Positions 9,770-20,014 of a DNA stretch of 64,000 nucleotides are shown here, in pieces. The notes beneath the pieces were generated by a model that saw nothing but the letters and a program-made list of their open reading frames with translations, had not been told where the DNA came from and did not search any database. Source of the stretch: Wolbachia endosymbiont of Encarsia formosa (GTDB lineage: Bacteria; Pseudomonadota; Alphaproteobacteria; Rickettsiales; Anaplasmataceae). Numbering within the stretch: the stretch's first letter is position 1; each line of letters opens with the position of its first letter. The translations under genes were made by a program, and so were the position numbers. The stretch spans positions 806,001 through 870,000 of the forward strand of contig NZ_CP154278.1 in assembly GCF_039540065.1 (NCBI RefSeq). Direction: 5' to 3'.

Positions 9770-10240
9770 ATGAATGATGCTGTAAAATTAAATTCTGTAT
9801 TTACCAAATTATCTAAGAAAAAGAAGCCTAAATTATTAGGCAGAGGTATTGGTTGTGGTAAAGGTAAAACATCCGGTAGGGGGCATAAAGGGCAGAAAGC
9901 GAGAAGTGGCGTTTCTATAAATGGTTTTGAAGGTGGACAGCAGTCTATATATACTCGTTTACCTAAAAGAGGTTTTAAGCCTATACGCAAAAACTTATAC
10001 TCTATATTTAATGTTGGTGATGTACAGTGCTTAATGGAAGCTAAAAAAATAGTCAAGGATTCTATAATAGATAAGGAGCTACTGCATAAATTAGGTTTTA
10101 TCAGATCTGTAAAAAGTAAAATCAAACTTCTTAATAAGGGTAAATTAAGCGAGAAATTTGTGTTTCATGTTGATTTTGCATCAGAAGCTGCAAAAAGATC
10201 TGTAGCTTCAGTTGGTGGTAGTGTAGAAATACTATCATGA
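9770..10240 (+). CDS. rplO: 50S ribosomal protein L15
   Basis: L15 is a late-assembly protein threading through 23S rRNA. The 156 residues show the glycine-rich basic N-terminus with RGIGCGKGKTSGRGHKGQKA, then GFEGGQQSIYTRLPKRGF. Only 3 bases separate it from rpsE and from secY. Confidence 0.96.
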   Translation: MNDAVKLNSVFTKLSKKKKPKLLGRGIGCGKGKTSGRGHKGQKARSGVSINGFEGGQQSIYTRLPKRGFKPIRKNLYSIFNVGDVQCLMEAKKIVKDSIIDKELLHKLGFIRSVKSKIKLLNKGKLSEKFVFHVDFASEAAKRSVASVGGSVEILS

Positions 10241-10243
10241 ATT

Positions 10244-11572
10244 ATGAACAGTAAATTTGCATTTGATAGTTTGGGTTCTACGTTATTATATAAAACTGAT
10301 TTACTAAAGCGCATATTTTTTACGCTGATGGCTTTAGTTTGTTATCGTTTAGGCACTTATGTTCCTATTCCTGGAATTAATCTTGATATAATCAATGATA
10401 TATTTCCAAAAGAGAGTTCTGGTATTTTTGGAGTATTTAATTTATTTTCTGGTGGTGCTTTAGCTAGAATGACGATCTTGGCATTAAACGTTATGCCATA
10501 CATAGTTGCATCCATAGTTATGCAATTATTGTCTTCTGCCGTTAAAGGAATTAATGAAATTAAAAATGACGGAGAGTTGGGACGTCGAAAGATGAACTCT
10601 TATATACGCTATATGACTATAGTCTTTTGTATCTTTCAATCAATTACGATCTTAATAGGGTTAGAAAGAATGAATAGAGAAGGGGTATTAGTTGTAGTTG
10701 AACCTGGTATTATGTTTCGTACTATAGGTGTCTTTAGCCTTTTAGGTGGAACTATATTTTTAATATGGCTTGGTGAGCGGATCAGTGTGAGCGGTATAGG
10801 CAATGGTATCTCATTAATCATTTTTACTGGCATAACATCTGAATTACATAATGCTTTATCATCTCTGCTAACATTAAATAAAAATGGTAGTATGTCGTTT
10901 TTCATTACCCTTTTTGTTATAGCATTGTTTTTTTTACTGCTCCTTTTAGTCATTTTTACAGAATCTTCTTATAGAAAGGTAATTGTCCAATATCCCAAAA
11001 AACAGTTTAAAAAATTACATAATGATGATTTTACTTACATTCCATTGAAGATCAATTTATCTGGTGTAATACCAACTATTTTTGCTAACGCAATTTTATT
11101 AACGCCTATTTCAATTGCAAATTTCTATAAAGGTCATGCCATTGCTGATTTTATTTTAAACTACTTTATGGCAAATAAAGTGATGTACATTATAACTTAC
11201 TTAATACTCATAGTACTTTTTAATTTTTTCTATACCAATTTTATATTTAATCCAGAGGAAAATGCTGATTTTCTTAGGAAAAATGGTGGTTTTATTCCTG
11301 GTAGAGGGCCTGGAAAACATACTTCTGATTATCTTCAAGATATAGTTTTTAAATTAACATTTATTGGGTCTGCGTATTTGGTGGTAATATGTACTATACC
11401 TGAAATTATGAGGTATCATTATGATATACCATTTATTTTTGGTGGGACGAGCTTGCTGATTATAGTTAACGTTATTACTGATACTATTATGCAAGTACAA
11501 TCTTATGTTTTTTCAAATAGGTACGATATTTGGATAAAGAAATATGAGTCTAAAATAAGGAGACTAAAGTGA
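10244..11572 (+). CDS. secY: Sec translocon channel subunit SecY
   Basis: SecY is the core of the inner-membrane protein-conducting channel (SecYEG). The 442 residues contain about ten hydrophobic segments. Family motifs include [12 protein letters not shown] near the N-terminus, the [20 protein letters not shown] plug region and [15 protein letters not shown] near residue 350. Its stop overlaps the adk start (GTGA). Confidence 0.97.
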   Translation: MNSKFAFDSLGSTLLYKTDLLKRIFFTLMALVCYRLGTYVPIPGINLDIINDIFPKESSGIFGVFNLFSGGALARMTILALNVMPYIVASIVMQLLSSAVKGINEIKNDGELGRRKMNSYIRYMTIVFCIFQSITILIGLERMNREGVLVVVEPGIMFRTIGVFSLLGGTIFLIWLGERISVSGIGNGISLIIFTGITSELHNALSSLLTLNKNGSMSFFITLFVIALFFLLLLLVIFTESSYRKVIVQYPKKQFKKLHNDDFTYIPLKINLSGVIPTIFANAILLTPISIANFYKGHAIADFILNYFMANKVMYIITYLILIVLFNFFYTNFIFNPEENADFLRKNGGFIPGRGPGKHTSDYLQDIVFKLTFIGSAYLVVICTIPEIMRYHYDIPFIFGGTSLLIIVNVITDTIMQVQSYVFSNRYDIWIKKYESKIRRLK

Positions 11573-12210
11573 TTATTACAATTTTTGGTCCTCCTGGCTC
11601 TGGTAAGGGTACTCAGTCCATTTTGTTAATAGCAAAGTATAATTTTAAATTAGTTTCAGTAGGAGATTTATTAAGGAATATTATATCTAGTGGAAGTAAA
11701 TTAGGTAAAGAAATAAAGGATACTATTGAATCTGGTAATTTAATTCAAGATGAAGTTATATGTAAATTATTGTGTGACCAGCTTGCATTAATAGATGGTG
11801 ATTTTTTGTTAGATGGTTTTCCAAGAAATTTAAATCAAGCTCATTTTTTAACTCAAGTTTTGCAAAAAAGATGTAATAGGGATGTTGATCTTGTAATTGA
11901 GTTGCAGCTTGACGATAATATTGCAATTGATAGATTAAAAGATCGTCTTACTTGTTTTGATTGTAAAAGTATATATAGTATATCTTCTTTTAAAAATACT
12001 ACTTGTGCTAAATGTAAAAGTACGAGATTGGAGAAGAGAATTGATGATGCTAATATGCTTGCAATTAATAAGAGGATAAGAGAATATCATTTTCAGATGA
12101 AGGGTTTGCGCGAGTATTATAAGGGCAAGTTGTTAACAATTAACGCTAATTTGAGTGTTGATAGAGTAATGCAAGAGATTGAAAGTAAAATTTCTTGTAA
12201 TTTGATTTGA
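11569..12210 (+). CDS. adk: Adenylate kinase
   Basis: The enzyme interconverts ATP + AMP with 2 ADP. The 213 residues have the P-loop GPPGSGKGT at residues 7-15, the NMP-binding region with LLDGFPRN at 80-87, and a LID with four cysteines (129, 132, 146, 149) that should bind zinc, a feature more usual in Gram-positive kinases. The start is GTG, overlapping the secY stop by 4 bases. The -35 element of a promoter for rpsM overlaps its stop codon. Confidence 0.97.
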   Translation: MIITIFGPPGSGKGTQSILLIAKYNFKLVSVGDLLRNIISSGSKLGKEIKDTIESGNLIQDEVICKLLCDQLALIDGDFLLDGFPRNLNQAHFLTQVLQKRCNRDVDLVIELQLDDNIAIDRLKDRLTCFDCKSIYSISSFKNTTCAKCKSTRLEKRIDDANMLAINKRIREYHFQMKGLREYYKGKLLTINANLSVDRVMQEIESKISCNLI

Positions 12211-12234
12211 CTATAAGTTGTTTTATGGTATAAA
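12207..12234 (+). promoter_or_regulatory. Probable sigma70 promoter for rpsM-rpsK-rpoA-rplQ
   Basis: TTGACT (12207-12212) and TATAAA (12229-12234) are separated by 16 bases, close to the sigma70 consensus. The site starts at the adk stop and lies 35 bases before the rpsM start. It would give the alpha-operon genes their own transcription inside the larger cluster. Confidence 0.6.
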
Positions 12235-12269
12235 TTAAGAGTTATTATTAATAAAGTATCGAGGTATCA

Positions 12270-12638
12270 GTGGCACGTATTGCAGGCATAAATGTTCCAG
12301 TGAAGAAGTGTATTCCTTTTGCATTAACTTATATACATGGTATAGGTATTACTACTGCGAATATAATTTGTCGTAGCTGTAAAATTGATGAGCGTAAGCG
12401 TGTTTCAGAATTACAAGATGAAGATATAGAGAAAATTAGTAGTTTTATTAGGCAAAAATATATCATAGAGGGTGAGCTCAGAAAAAAAGTGGCTATGGAT
12501 ATAAAATCTTTAATGGAAATCGGTTGCTATAGAGGATTAATGCATAGAAAAGGTTTGCCTGTGAGGGGACAAAGAACCCATACTAATGCTAAAACTCGTA
12601 AAGGCAGATCTAAATTGCCTATTGCTGGGAAAAAATAA
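12270..12638 (+). CDS. rpsM: 30S ribosomal protein S13
   Basis: S13 contacts the P-site tRNA and 50S bridges from the 30S head. The 122 residues start at GTG with GAGG 5 bases upstream ([20 protein letters not shown]) and end with the basic [18 protein letters not shown] tail. A 59-base gap with a promoter separates it from adk. No rpmJ is present between secY and rpsM. Confidence 0.97.
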   Translation: MARIAGINVPVKKCIPFALTYIHGIGITTANIICRSCKIDERKRVSELQDEDIEKISSFIRQKYIIEGELRKKVAMDIKSLMEIGCYRGLMHRKGLPVRGQRTHTNAKTRKGRSKLPIAGKK

Positions 12639-12662
12639 AATTTGTTATTATCGTGAGTTTTT

Positions 12663-13049
12663 ATGAAAAAAGTTAAAACGTTTGGTAAGAATACAAAAAG
12701 GTTTATTACTGGTATTGTCCATATTCGTGCAACTTTTAATAATACTTTTGTAAATGTGACTGATGTTTGTGGTAATACGCTTTACCAGACTTCTGTTGGT
12801 GCATGTGGTTTTTCTGGTTCGAGAAAATCCACACCTTATGCTGCAGGTAAGGTTGCCGATTCTGCTGCGAAGAAAGTAATAGAGAGATTTGGTATGAAGG
12901 TTGTTTCTGTAATAATTCGTGGTCCTGGTTTTGGTGCAGAAGCTGCAGTTAAATCACTTCGGAATTGTGGATTGACTGTCACTTCAATTGCAGATAAAAC
13001 GGCGATACCTCATAATGGGTGTAGATTAAGGAAAAAAAGAAGAGTATAG
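12663..13049 (+). CDS. rpsK: 30S ribosomal protein S11
   Basis: S11 lies on the 30S platform near the E site. The 128 residues contain [18 protein letters not shown] and the conserved C-terminus with [20 protein letters not shown]-like residues (here [16 protein letters not shown]). rpoA follows after 20 bases. Confidence 0.97.
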   Translation: MKKVKTFGKNTKRFITGIVHIRATFNNTFVNVTDVCGNTLYQTSVGACGFSGSRKSTPYAAGKVADSAAKKVIERFGMKVVSVIIRGPGFGAEAAVKSLRNCGLTVTSIADKTAIPHNGCRLRKKRRV

Positions 13050-13069
13050 GATATTTGGAAGGTTTTTGT

Positions 13070-14137
13070 ATGTATTATAGTGATAGTGTTTCTTTCTGTG
13101 GAAATTTAGATAGATTAACTAAGCCTAATGCGATTAAGGTAATATCAGGTGATTCAAGTAAAAAAAGTGATATAGTTCTAGAGCCTTTGGAAAGTGGTTT
13201 TGCTTTAACGTTGGGTCATGCATTAAGGCGTGTAATGTTGTCTTCTCTTCGCGGTAGTGCTGTTTATGGAATAAAAATTGAAGGCGTGAATCATGAATTT
13301 ACTTCGATCCAAGGAGTTAGGGAAGACATAACTGATATAGCATTAAATATGGGCATGTTGAGATGTAAGCTAAATAACACGTATAATAAGTGCTTAAATT
13401 TGAGCGCTAAAGGGCCTTGTCAAGTATTAGCTGGAATGATAGAAACTGATGACCAATGCTCTATTGTTAATAAAGATTTGGTGATATGTACACTAGGTCA
13501 AGATGTGGAGCTTAACGTTACTATATATGTTGCTAGTGGAAAAGGTTATCTTTCTGTAAATAAATATAAAGAAAATGAATTTTTAAAGTTTATGAATGAA
13601 CAAGATTTAATTGGCTTTATTCCGATTAATGCTTTATATAGTCCTGTCGAGAGGGTTTCGTATAAGGTAGAGAATAGTCGTGTTGGTCAAGTTACTGATA
13701 AAGATAAGCTGATATTGTCAATTGAAACTGATGGTACAATCTCTCCAAGTCAAGCTATTGAATATGCTGCAAGAATATTACAGGAGCAATTGCGGCCTTT
13801 TGTTACTTCTAGTATAAGTGATAAAAGATCGAGGGTTTCTTTATCTGGTGATGCTAAAGGTTTGGGGTATGATCCTGTTTTATTGCGTAAAGTAGAGGAA
13901 CTGGAATTATCTGTTAGGTCTCACAACTGCCTGAAAAATGAAAATATTGTTTATATAGGTGATCTTGTATCGAAGACAGAGAGTGAATTATTAAGGACTG
14001 CTAATTTTGGCAGAAAGTCTTTAAATGAAATTAAGGAAGTTTTAAGGAGTTTAGGCTTGTCTTTGGGTATGAATATACCAAATTGGCCACCTAAAGATAT
14101 AGATGAACTAGCTAAACAACATACTGAGGAGGATTAG
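13070..14137 (+). CDS. rpoA: RNA polymerase alpha subunit
   Basis: This subunit dimerises to nucleate RNA polymerase. Starting at ATG 13070 (GGAAGG 7 bases upstream) gives 355 residues. An in-frame TTG at 13055 is less likely because it lacks an SD. The N-terminal assembly domain shows [20 protein letters not shown], and the C-terminal helix-hairpin-helix domain shows [15 protein letters not shown] and [14 protein letters not shown]. It lies in the standard rpsK-rpoA-rplQ order. Confidence 0.97.
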   Translation: MYYSDSVSFCGNLDRLTKPNAIKVISGDSSKKSDIVLEPLESGFALTLGHALRRVMLSSLRGSAVYGIKIEGVNHEFTSIQGVREDITDIALNMGMLRCKLNNTYNKCLNLSAKGPCQVLAGMIETDDQCSIVNKDLVICTLGQDVELNVTIYVASGKGYLSVNKYKENEFLKFMNEQDLIGFIPINALYSPVERVSYKVENSRVGQVTDKDKLILSIETDGTISPSQAIEYAARILQEQLRPFVTSSISDKRSRVSLSGDAKGLGYDPVLLRKVEELELSVRSHNCLKNENIVYIGDLVSKTESELLRTANFGRKSLNEIKEVLRSLGLSLGMNIPNWPPKDIDELAKQHTEED

Positions 14138-14144
14138 GTAGTAT

Positions 14145-14573
14145 ATGAAACATGGAGTAAAAAAAAGTAAATTGTCTCGTTGTACCGAGCATAGGTTATC
14201 AATGTTAAAGAATCTATCTATCTCGTTAATTAATCATGAGCAGATTGTAACTACTTTACCAAAGGCTAAAGCACTTCGTCCATATGTGGAAAAGTTTATT
14301 ACAATTGCTAAGAATAACGATTCTTTACATGGTAGGAGGCTTTTGCTTTCACGTCTTCATAATAGTAAGTTAGTAGTTGATAAGTTATTAAGCGTTCTAG
14401 CTAATCGTTATCAAGACCGTAAAGGTGGATATTCTAGAATAATAAAATTTGGTACTCGAAAGGGTGATTGCGCTCCAATGGCAGTGATAGAGCTAGTTGA
14501 TAGAGATATTTCAGCAAAAGGTGAGATTTATAGTAAAAATAAAAAAGGAAGCAAAGTGGTTACACAAAGCTAA
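14145..14573 (+). CDS. rplQ: 50S ribosomal protein L17
   Basis: L17 lies near the exit tunnel. The 142 residues begin MKHGVKKSKLSRCTEHRLSM and contain TTLPKAKALRPYVEKFITIA, both diagnostic. The C-terminal part adds a basic tail. It is the last gene of the ribosomal block. GAGGA precedes the ATG. Confidence 0.96.
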   Translation: MKHGVKKSKLSRCTEHRLSMLKNLSISLINHEQIVTTLPKAKALRPYVEKFITIAKNNDSLHGRRLLLSRLHNSKLVVDKLLSVLANRYQDRKGGYSRIIKFGTRKGDCAPMAVIELVDRDISAKGEIYSKNKKGSKVVTQS

Positions 14574-14584
14574 TCATTCTTTTT

Positions 14585-14938
14585 ATGGTAAATAGGTTAC
14601 GCTATTTTGTAGGTTACTTTGGAGAATTGTTAGTTTCGATATATTTAAAGCTGAAATTCTATAATGTTATAAAACGTCGCTTCCGTTGTAAGTTAGGTGA
14701 AATTGAATTAATTGTATCTAAAAAAATGGAGCTGATTTTTATAGAAGTTAAAACAAGTTTATTTGGAAAAGAAGTACCGATATCTCATTTTCAGTGTCAG
14801 TCTATTATAAATTCTTCTAAATATTTCTTAAGTAAAAATCTTGATTTTTTAGATTATTCAGTCAGATATGATTTATGTTTTCTTTCCTTAAAGAGAAGGC
14901 CTATTTATGTAAAAAATGCTTGGATTGAGGAATGGTAG
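14585..14938 (+). CDS. YraN-family (UPF0102) endonuclease-like protein
   Basis: The 117 residues match the YraN pattern: a short N-terminal helix with GELLVSIYLK, then GEIELI and LIFIEVKT, the E-x-E/D and E-x-K parts of a restriction-endonuclease-like fold, and a C-terminal YDLCFLSLK strand. The function in the family is unsettled; a role in DNA processing or Holliday-junction resolution is only inferred from the fold. It follows rplQ by 11 bases and may be cotranscribed. Confidence 0.8.
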   Translation: MVNRLRYFVGYFGELLVSIYLKLKFYNVIKRRFRCKLGEIELIVSKKMELIFIEVKTSLFGKEVPISHFQCQSIINSSKYFLSKNLDFLDYSVRYDLCFLSLKRRPIYVKNAWIEEW

Positions 14939-14976
14939 CTTAAATAACTTAGATTTACTAGAATAGGTAATTTAAT

Positions 14977-15528
14977 ATGAAAAACAATAATTTAGTTTCA
15001 TCTTATGCTAGAGCACTGTTTCATGTCTCAGGAAGCAGATTAGGTATTATAAGAAAAGAAGTAGAATTTTTGTTAGCTTTTTTTAAAGATCAAAGTGATG
15101 TTTTTGCGTACCTATCTCATCCTATGGTTTCTCTTGTGCACAAAAAAGAAGCGATACTTTCTATAAATGAGAACTTGAGTGAAAACTTAGTCAAATTTAT
15201 TATGGTTACACTTGCAAACAAGCGCTCCCGTTTATTAATCCTTATATTAGAAAAATTCTTAAATCTTGTAAGGGAAAGTGAAAACGAATTGGAAATTACT
15301 ATAAAATCAGCAGAGGTTTTAAAGAAACCTGATATAAAAATAATTACTGAATCTTTGAACTTTCTTGGTAAAATAATAAAAGTCAGTAATGTGGTTGATC
15401 CTTCTATACTAGGTGGCTTGGTAGTTAGGTATGGTTTTAACTTGATTGATGCTTCGCTTAAGAGTTATTTGGATAGATTGGTTGATTTGAGTAAAATGGA
15501 AATGTTGAAAATAAGGAATTGTATATGA
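14977..15528 (+). CDS. atpH: ATP synthase F1 delta subunit
   Basis: The delta subunit connects F1 to the peripheral stalk. The 183 residues are alpha-helical in the N-terminal half, with [11 protein letters not shown] at the start, and have the family C-terminal segment [18 protein letters not shown]. It overlaps atpA by ATGA. As in other Rickettsiales, atpH-atpA is not followed by atpG, atpD and atpC. Confidence 0.93.
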   Translation: MKNNNLVSSYARALFHVSGSRLGIIRKEVEFLLAFFKDQSDVFAYLSHPMVSLVHKKEAILSINENLSENLVKFIMVTLANKRSRLLILILEKFLNLVRESENELEITIKSAEVLKKPDIKIITESLNFLGKIIKVSNVVDPSILGGLVVRYGFNLIDASLKSYLDRLVDLSKMEMLKIRNCI

Positions 15529-17066
15529 AGAATAGCATAAATGCCTCTGAAGTAGTAAACATAATAAAAGAGAAGGTTGAGACATTTGATAATCCTATAA
15601 AACGAGAAAATATAGGTGAAGTAATTTCAGTAACGGATGGTATCACATTGGTCTATGGGCTAGAAAAAGCAAAGTTTGGTGAAAAGGTATCTTTTGCAAG
15701 CGGTGTAGAAGGAATAGTTCTTGATTTAGATCATGATACAGCTGGAATAGTTTTGCTTGGCAATGACCGTGATGTAAAAGAAGGGGACGTTGTAAAATGT
15801 AGTGGCGATGTTGTACAGGTGCCTGTAGGTCATGAATTATTAGGGAGAGTTGTAAATGCATTAGGCGATCCTATAGACGATGGCGGAGAAATTAGAGCCA
15901 AGAACAAAATGTATATAGAATCTAAAGCGCCAGGTATTATTGACCGTAAATCTGTGCATGAACCTCTGCAGACAGGAATTAAAATTATAGATTTGTTGAT
16001 TCCTATAGGTAGAGGGCAACGTGAGTTAATTATTGGTGATAGACAAATTGGTAAAACCACTATTGCGATTGATACTATTATCAATCAGAAGAAGATTAAT
16101 GACGAGGTAAACGAAAATCAAAAAATTTACTGTGTTTATGTTGCTATTGGACAAAAAATTTCGACAGTAGCAAAAGTGGTGAATAAGCTAAAAGAAAGTG
16201 GAGCATTAGAGTATACAACCGTAGTTGTGGCTAGTGCATCTGACTGCGCGCCTATGCAATTTTTAGCACCTTATACCGGTTGCACTATTGGAGAATTTTT
16301 CCGTGATAATGGAATGCATTGCTTGGTGGTATATGATGATTTATCTAAGCATGCTGTGGCATATAGGCAGATGTCCTTATTGCTCAGACGTCCTCCTGGT
16401 CGTGAAGCTTATCCTGGAGATATATTCTATGTACATTCTCGCTTGCTTGAAAGAGCTGCTAAAATGTCTGATGAAAAAGGACAAGGGTCTTTGACTGCTT
16501 TGCCGATTATTGAAACTCAGGCCGGTGATGTATCTGCATATGTGCCAACTAATGTGATTTCAATTACTGATGGACAAATTTTTCTTGAGTCTGAGTTGTT
16601 TCACAAAGGATTTCGCCCTGCGGTGAATATAGGTTTATCAGTTTCTCGGGTTGGCTCTGCTGCACAACTGAAATCTGTGAAAAAAGTTGCTGGTTCTATA
16701 AAGCTGAGTTTGGCCCAATATAGAGAACTGGAAGACTTTGCTAAATTTGGTTCTGATCTTGATGCTACTGTTCAATTGTCCTTAAACAAAGGTAAATACC
16801 TTATTGAATTATTAAAGCAAAAACAGCATTCACCTATGTCAATAGAAGAACAAGTATTGCTTATGTATATCTTTTCTAATCTGTATAGTCAATTAAGTAA
16901 GGTACAGGTGAGCAACATCAATAGGTTCGAGTGTGATCTTATCAATTATTTTCAAACTGTTCACCCTGGAGTTTTAAAAAAGTTGTCAGGTGACATGAAT
17001 GATGATATAAAAGATGATATTGTTGGTATTGTGAGTGATTTTGTCACTCAATTTAATTGCGTTTAG
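15525..17066 (+). CDS. atpA: ATP synthase F1 alpha subunit
   Basis: This is the non-catalytic nucleotide-binding subunit of F1. From ATG 15525 it has 513 residues, with P-loop GDRQIGKT at 171-178, the [17 protein letters not shown] segment and the alpha-subunit signature around [17 protein letters not shown]. The frame also opens at TTG 15519, but the ATG overlapping the atpH stop is the natural start. Confidence 0.97.
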   Translation: MKNSINASEVVNIIKEKVETFDNPIKRENIGEVISVTDGITLVYGLEKAKFGEKVSFASGVEGIVLDLDHDTAGIVLLGNDRDVKEGDVVKCSGDVVQVPVGHELLGRVVNALGDPIDDGGEIRAKNKMYIESKAPGIIDRKSVHEPLQTGIKIIDLLIPIGRGQRELIIGDRQIGKTTIAIDTIINQKKINDEVNENQKIYCVYVAIGQKISTVAKVVNKLKESGALEYTTVVVASASDCAPMQFLAPYTGCTIGEFFRDNGMHCLVVYDDLSKHAVAYRQMSLLLRRPPGREAYPGDIFYVHSRLLERAAKMSDEKGQGSLTALPIIETQAGDVSAYVPTNVISITDGQIFLESELFHKGFRPAVNIGLSVSRVGSAAQLKSVKKVAGSIKLSLAQYRELEDFAKFGSDLDATVQLSLNKGKYLIELLKQKQHSPMSIEEQVLLMYIFSNLYSQLSKVQVSNINRFECDLINYFQTVHPGVLKKLSGDMNDDIKDDIVGIVSDFVTQFNCV

Positions 17067-17075
17067 GCGGTGATT

Positions 17076-17570
17076 ATGACTTCATCCATTGTTAACAAGT
17101 TCCCTATTACAAGGGAAGGTTTTGAGAGTATGCAAGTCGAACTTGAGAAATTAAAGGAAGAAAAACCTTCTATCATACAAGCTATTTCTGATGCGCGTGA
17201 TCAAGGTGATTTATCAGAGAATGCAGAGTATCATGCTGCGCGGGAAAGATTAGGTTTTATTGAAGGTCGTATAATCGAGTTAGAAAATAAGCTTTCGCAT
17301 GCAGAAGTAATAGAAGTGAAAGATTTGTTTGGTGATTCAGTAATATTTGGTGCAACTGTTACGGTAAGCATGTTAAATGATGATAACAGTGAAATTGAAT
17401 ATGTTTATAAGATTGTAGGTGGATATGAAGCTGATGCTTCAAAGCAGTTGATCTCTACGGATTCACCACTCGGTAGTGCTTTAATTGGCAAAAAAGTTGG
17501 TGAGTATGTGGAAGTGATAGTGCCAAATGGAGAGAAATTGTATAAAATAGTTAAGATTGAGTTTAAGTAA
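17076..17570 (+). CDS. greA: Transcription elongation factor GreA
   Basis: GreA rescues backtracked RNA polymerase by stimulating transcript cleavage. From ATG 17076 it has 164 residues. The N-terminal coiled coil carries the acidic tip in SDARDQGDLSENAEYHAAR, and the C-terminal FKBP-like domain ends TDSPLGSALIGKKVGEYVEV. GGCGG lies before the start; the GTG at 17070 is an unlikely alternative. It starts 10 bases after atpA. Confidence 0.96.
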   Translation: MTSSIVNKFPITREGFESMQVELEKLKEEKPSIIQAISDARDQGDLSENAEYHAARERLGFIEGRIIELENKLSHAEVIEVKDLFGDSVIFGATVTVSMLNDDNSEIEYVYKIVGGYEADASKQLISTDSPLGSALIGKKVGEYVEVIVPNGEKLYKIVKIEFK

Positions 17571-17573
17571 ATC

Positions 17574-18218
17574 ATGGTACAAGTAACTTATCCTTCAATT
17601 AGTCTACCCGGTATTTCTTCTGTGGAAGATGTATTGACGGATGCTAGTTCTGGTAAATTATTCATTTTAGTTGACGATGAAAACAGAGAGAATGAAGGTG
17701 ATCTGATTGTATTAGCTGAGAAATTAGAGCCAGAACATGTGGCTTTTATGGTTAGATACGGTACAGGGATTGTTTGTTTAGCAATGACTAAAGTTCACAT
17801 GAAAAGGTTAGGCCTTAGTTTCATGGAAAAAAAAAATATTGGTGAAAATCATACTGCTTTTACTACATCAATTGATGCACGTTATGGTATTACTACGGGT
17901 GTTTCAGCTGAGGATAGAACAAAAACTATACATGTTGCTATTGATAAAAATAGAACTCAGGATGACATTATAACTCCCGGTCATATTTTTCCTGTGATTG
18001 CACATGAGGGTGGAGTAGAGCAACGTGCTGGTCATACTGAAGCAAGTGTTGAGATAGCTAAGTTAGTGGGATGTAATCATTCTGCAGTTATTTGTGAATT
18101 AGTGAATGATGATGGATCTATGATGCGCTTACCCCAGTTGCTTGAATTTGCTGAACAACATAATATTAAGTTAACTACCATTGATAAACTTATCAGTTAC
18201 GTTCAAAATTTAAACTAG
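17574..18218 (+). CDS. ribB: 3,4-dihydroxy-2-butanone-4-phosphate synthase
   Basis: It converts ribulose 5-phosphate to the four-carbon precursor of riboflavin. The 214 residues show the active-site loop DDENRENEGDLIVLAEK near residues 33-49, then YGITTGVSAEDR and the histidine region AHEGGVEQRAGHTEA. This is the stand-alone RibB form, with no GTP cyclohydrolase II domain. It starts 3 bases after greA. Confidence 0.96.
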   Translation: MVQVTYPSISLPGISSVEDVLTDASSGKLFILVDDENRENEGDLIVLAEKLEPEHVAFMVRYGTGIVCLAMTKVHMKRLGLSFMEKKNIGENHTAFTTSIDARYGITTGVSAEDRTKTIHVAIDKNRTQDDIITPGHIFPVIAHEGGVEQRAGHTEASVEIAKLVGCNHSAVICELVNDDGSMMRLPQLLEFAEQHNIKLTTIDKLISYVQNLN

Positions 18219-18254
18219 CGTTTATAGATTCGTATAGTTTAAGTGTTAAAATAT

Positions 18255-18288
18255 AAAATTCCTCAAAGTTATACAAACAAGGAATTTT
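18255..18288 (+). promoter_or_regulatory. Hairpin enclosing the ribosome binding site of the M48 peptidase gene
   Basis: AAAATTCCT (18255-18263) pairs perfectly with AGGAATTTT (18280-18288) across a 16-base loop. The 3' arm includes the SD AAGGAA and ends one base before the ATG at 18290. The stem is AT-rich and weak, so a regulatory role is inference. Confidence 0.35.
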
Positions 18289-18289
18289 C

Positions 18290-19579
18290 ATGTCTAAGCT
18301 TTTTGTTTTACTATTTTTTTTCGTATACTGTAGTAGCGCTTACTCTGTTAGTATTATTAGAGATAGTGAAGTGGAAGCGGTAGTTAATGATCTAGCGCAA
18401 CCTTTATTTTCTGCTGCGGGTATTGATAATGATAAAATAAAAGTTTTTATAGTTGATGATAGATCGATTAATGCTTTTGTAATTAACAATAATAGCATTT
18501 TCATTCATTTAGGGCTTTTACAATATTCGAATGAACCTTATGTCTTACTTGGTATATTAGCACATGAAATTGCTCATATATCTGATGTTCATGTATTACA
18601 AATGAGTAGTGCTATAGGTTATTTTCAATCAATAGCAATGGTTAGTTATATGGTAGGATTAGTTTCTAGTATTGTCATTAACCCTCAGGTTGCGAGTGCA
18701 ATCTTGCTTAGTGGTGTAACGCTTAGTTCAAGGTTGTTTTTTAACTATTCTCAAGAGCAAGAGAGTGTAGCAGATAGCTATGCTTTAAGATATCTAGATG
18801 AATCTGGCTATGATAATTTGGGTATGAAAGAGATTTTTGACTATTTTAAGAGTATTGAGCATGAAAACACTGACGAGTATTTCCGCACTCACCCACTTAG
18901 TGATAAGCGTATATTTGCTGTACAGAATTATAAGGTTAAAAACAATATAAAACCAATCCTTGCAGATAAATTGCTGAAGTTTGAGCGTATGGTTGCAAAG
19001 CTAGACTCTTTCTTTGCTCCTATTCATGTGTTATCTAATAAATATGAAGGTAGTTCTAAGTATGTAAATGCTGTAATTCACTATAGGCAAGGAAAGATAG
19101 AAGAGGCTATTACTAAAGTTAATTCATTGATTCAAGAGTCACGCAATGATCCTTATTTATATGAATTAAAAGCGGAGATGTTATACAAAGCTGGAAATTT
19201 AAGTGAAGCAATAAAAATGTATGAAGAATCACTTAGATATTTATCTGAGAAGAATAACTATTTAGTGAAACTTGCGTTATCTCATACTTTATTATTACAC
19301 GGTGAAATAGAGAAGGCAATTTTTTACCTAGAGCAGGTTGCAAGCGTAGAAACAAATAACGCCTTTGTCTGGAAGTATTTAAGTATTGCATATAAACGTA
19401 GCGCTGATATGGCAATGTATTATTTTGCTTTGACGAAAAAGGCTTGTATTGAAGGTAATTTAGAGAAATTTATGAAATACGCTGAGTTAGCTATTAAAAC
19501 TTTACCGAAAGATAGCTCTTGCTTGCTGCAAATTGAGGATATGAAGGAACAATACACACAAAAACACACTTATTTTTAG
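18290..19579 (+). CDS. Secreted M48-family metallopeptidase with TPR repeats (BepA-like)
   Basis: The 429-residue protein starts with a signal peptide (MSKLFVLLFFFVYCSSAYS). The zinc motif HEIAH is at residues 92-96, and the third ligand is probably Glu158 in QESVADSYAL. A tetratricopeptide region occupies about residues 240-400. This layout is that of BepA/YfgC, a periplasmic protease-chaperone in outer-membrane protein assembly. The role here is inferred from the family; bamD is also in this window. Confidence 0.88.
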   Translation: MSKLFVLLFFFVYCSSAYSVSIIRDSEVEAVVNDLAQPLFSAAGIDNDKIKVFIVDDRSINAFVINNNSIFIHLGLLQYSNEPYVLLGILAHEIAHISDVHVLQMSSAIGYFQSIAMVSYMVGLVSSIVINPQVASAILLSGVTLSSRLFFNYSQEQESVADSYALRYLDESGYDNLGMKEIFDYFKSIEHENTDEYFRTHPLSDKRIFAVQNYKVKNNIKPILADKLLKFERMVAKLDSFFAPIHVLSNKYEGSSKYVNAVIHYRQGKIEEAITKVNSLIQESRNDPYLYELKAEMLYKAGNLSEAIKMYEESLRYLSEKNNYLVKLALSHTLLLHGEIEKAIFYLEQVASVETNNAFVWKYLSIAYKRSADMAMYYFALTKKACIEGNLEKFMKYAELAIKTLPKDSSCLLQIEDMKEQYTQKHTYF

Positions 19580-19580
19580 G

Positions 19581-19919
19581 TTATCTTTCCCCACACTTAT
19601 TCAACGTCTCTCTTACTTCATCGCTTATATTGGGTATAATTTTCGTTATAATCGTTTTGGCACCAAAAAATACACCACAAAACATACCTAAGGCAAAGAG
19701 AGCTGGCCATGGCATTCTACCAAATATTGCAAGCAAAGCTGCACCTATTATGACTACAGTCATAAGTGGCCCACCTATTTCCCAAATATAACCAATAATA
19801 TTGCATATTACTTGGGCAGTTGTATCATCTATATCATTAGCAGCGTTTGCGTAATCTGAAAAAGAGAGAAACAGCACTATACATAAAGCATTAAAAAGTT
19901 TTTTTATTATATAGCTCAT
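19581..19919 (-). CDS. virB2: TrbC/VirB2-family type IV secretion pilin
   Basis: The 112 residues begin with a signal peptide whose likely cleavage is after ANA (residues 24-26). Two hydrophobic segments follow (about 45-66 and 72-90), joined by a short basic turn (FGRMPWP). This is the architecture of VirB2/TrbC pilins. No other vir gene is in the window, so it is a solitary copy. It converges tail to tail with the M48 gene, 1 base apart. Confidence 0.85.
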   Translation of the reverse strand: MSYIIKKLFNALCIVLFLSFSDYANAANDIDDTTAQVICNIIGYIWEIGGPLMTVVIIGAALLAIFGRMPWPALFALGMFCGVFFGAKTIITKIIPNISDEVRETLNKCGER

Positions 19920-20014
19920 TCTTTTGCCTCCAAGTAATAAACTAACGCGAAAATAAATTTATATATATACTTATTTTAAAGTAAAACTTATAATTTGTCC
20001 ATAAATAAGTCTTG

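Noticed and set aside
9754-9775. rpmD (L30) between rpsE and rplO
   Set aside because: Only three bases separate the genes; L30 is absent here.
16288-16494. Open frame of 68 codons within atpA
   Set aside because: It is an out-of-frame shadow of a highly conserved part of atpA.
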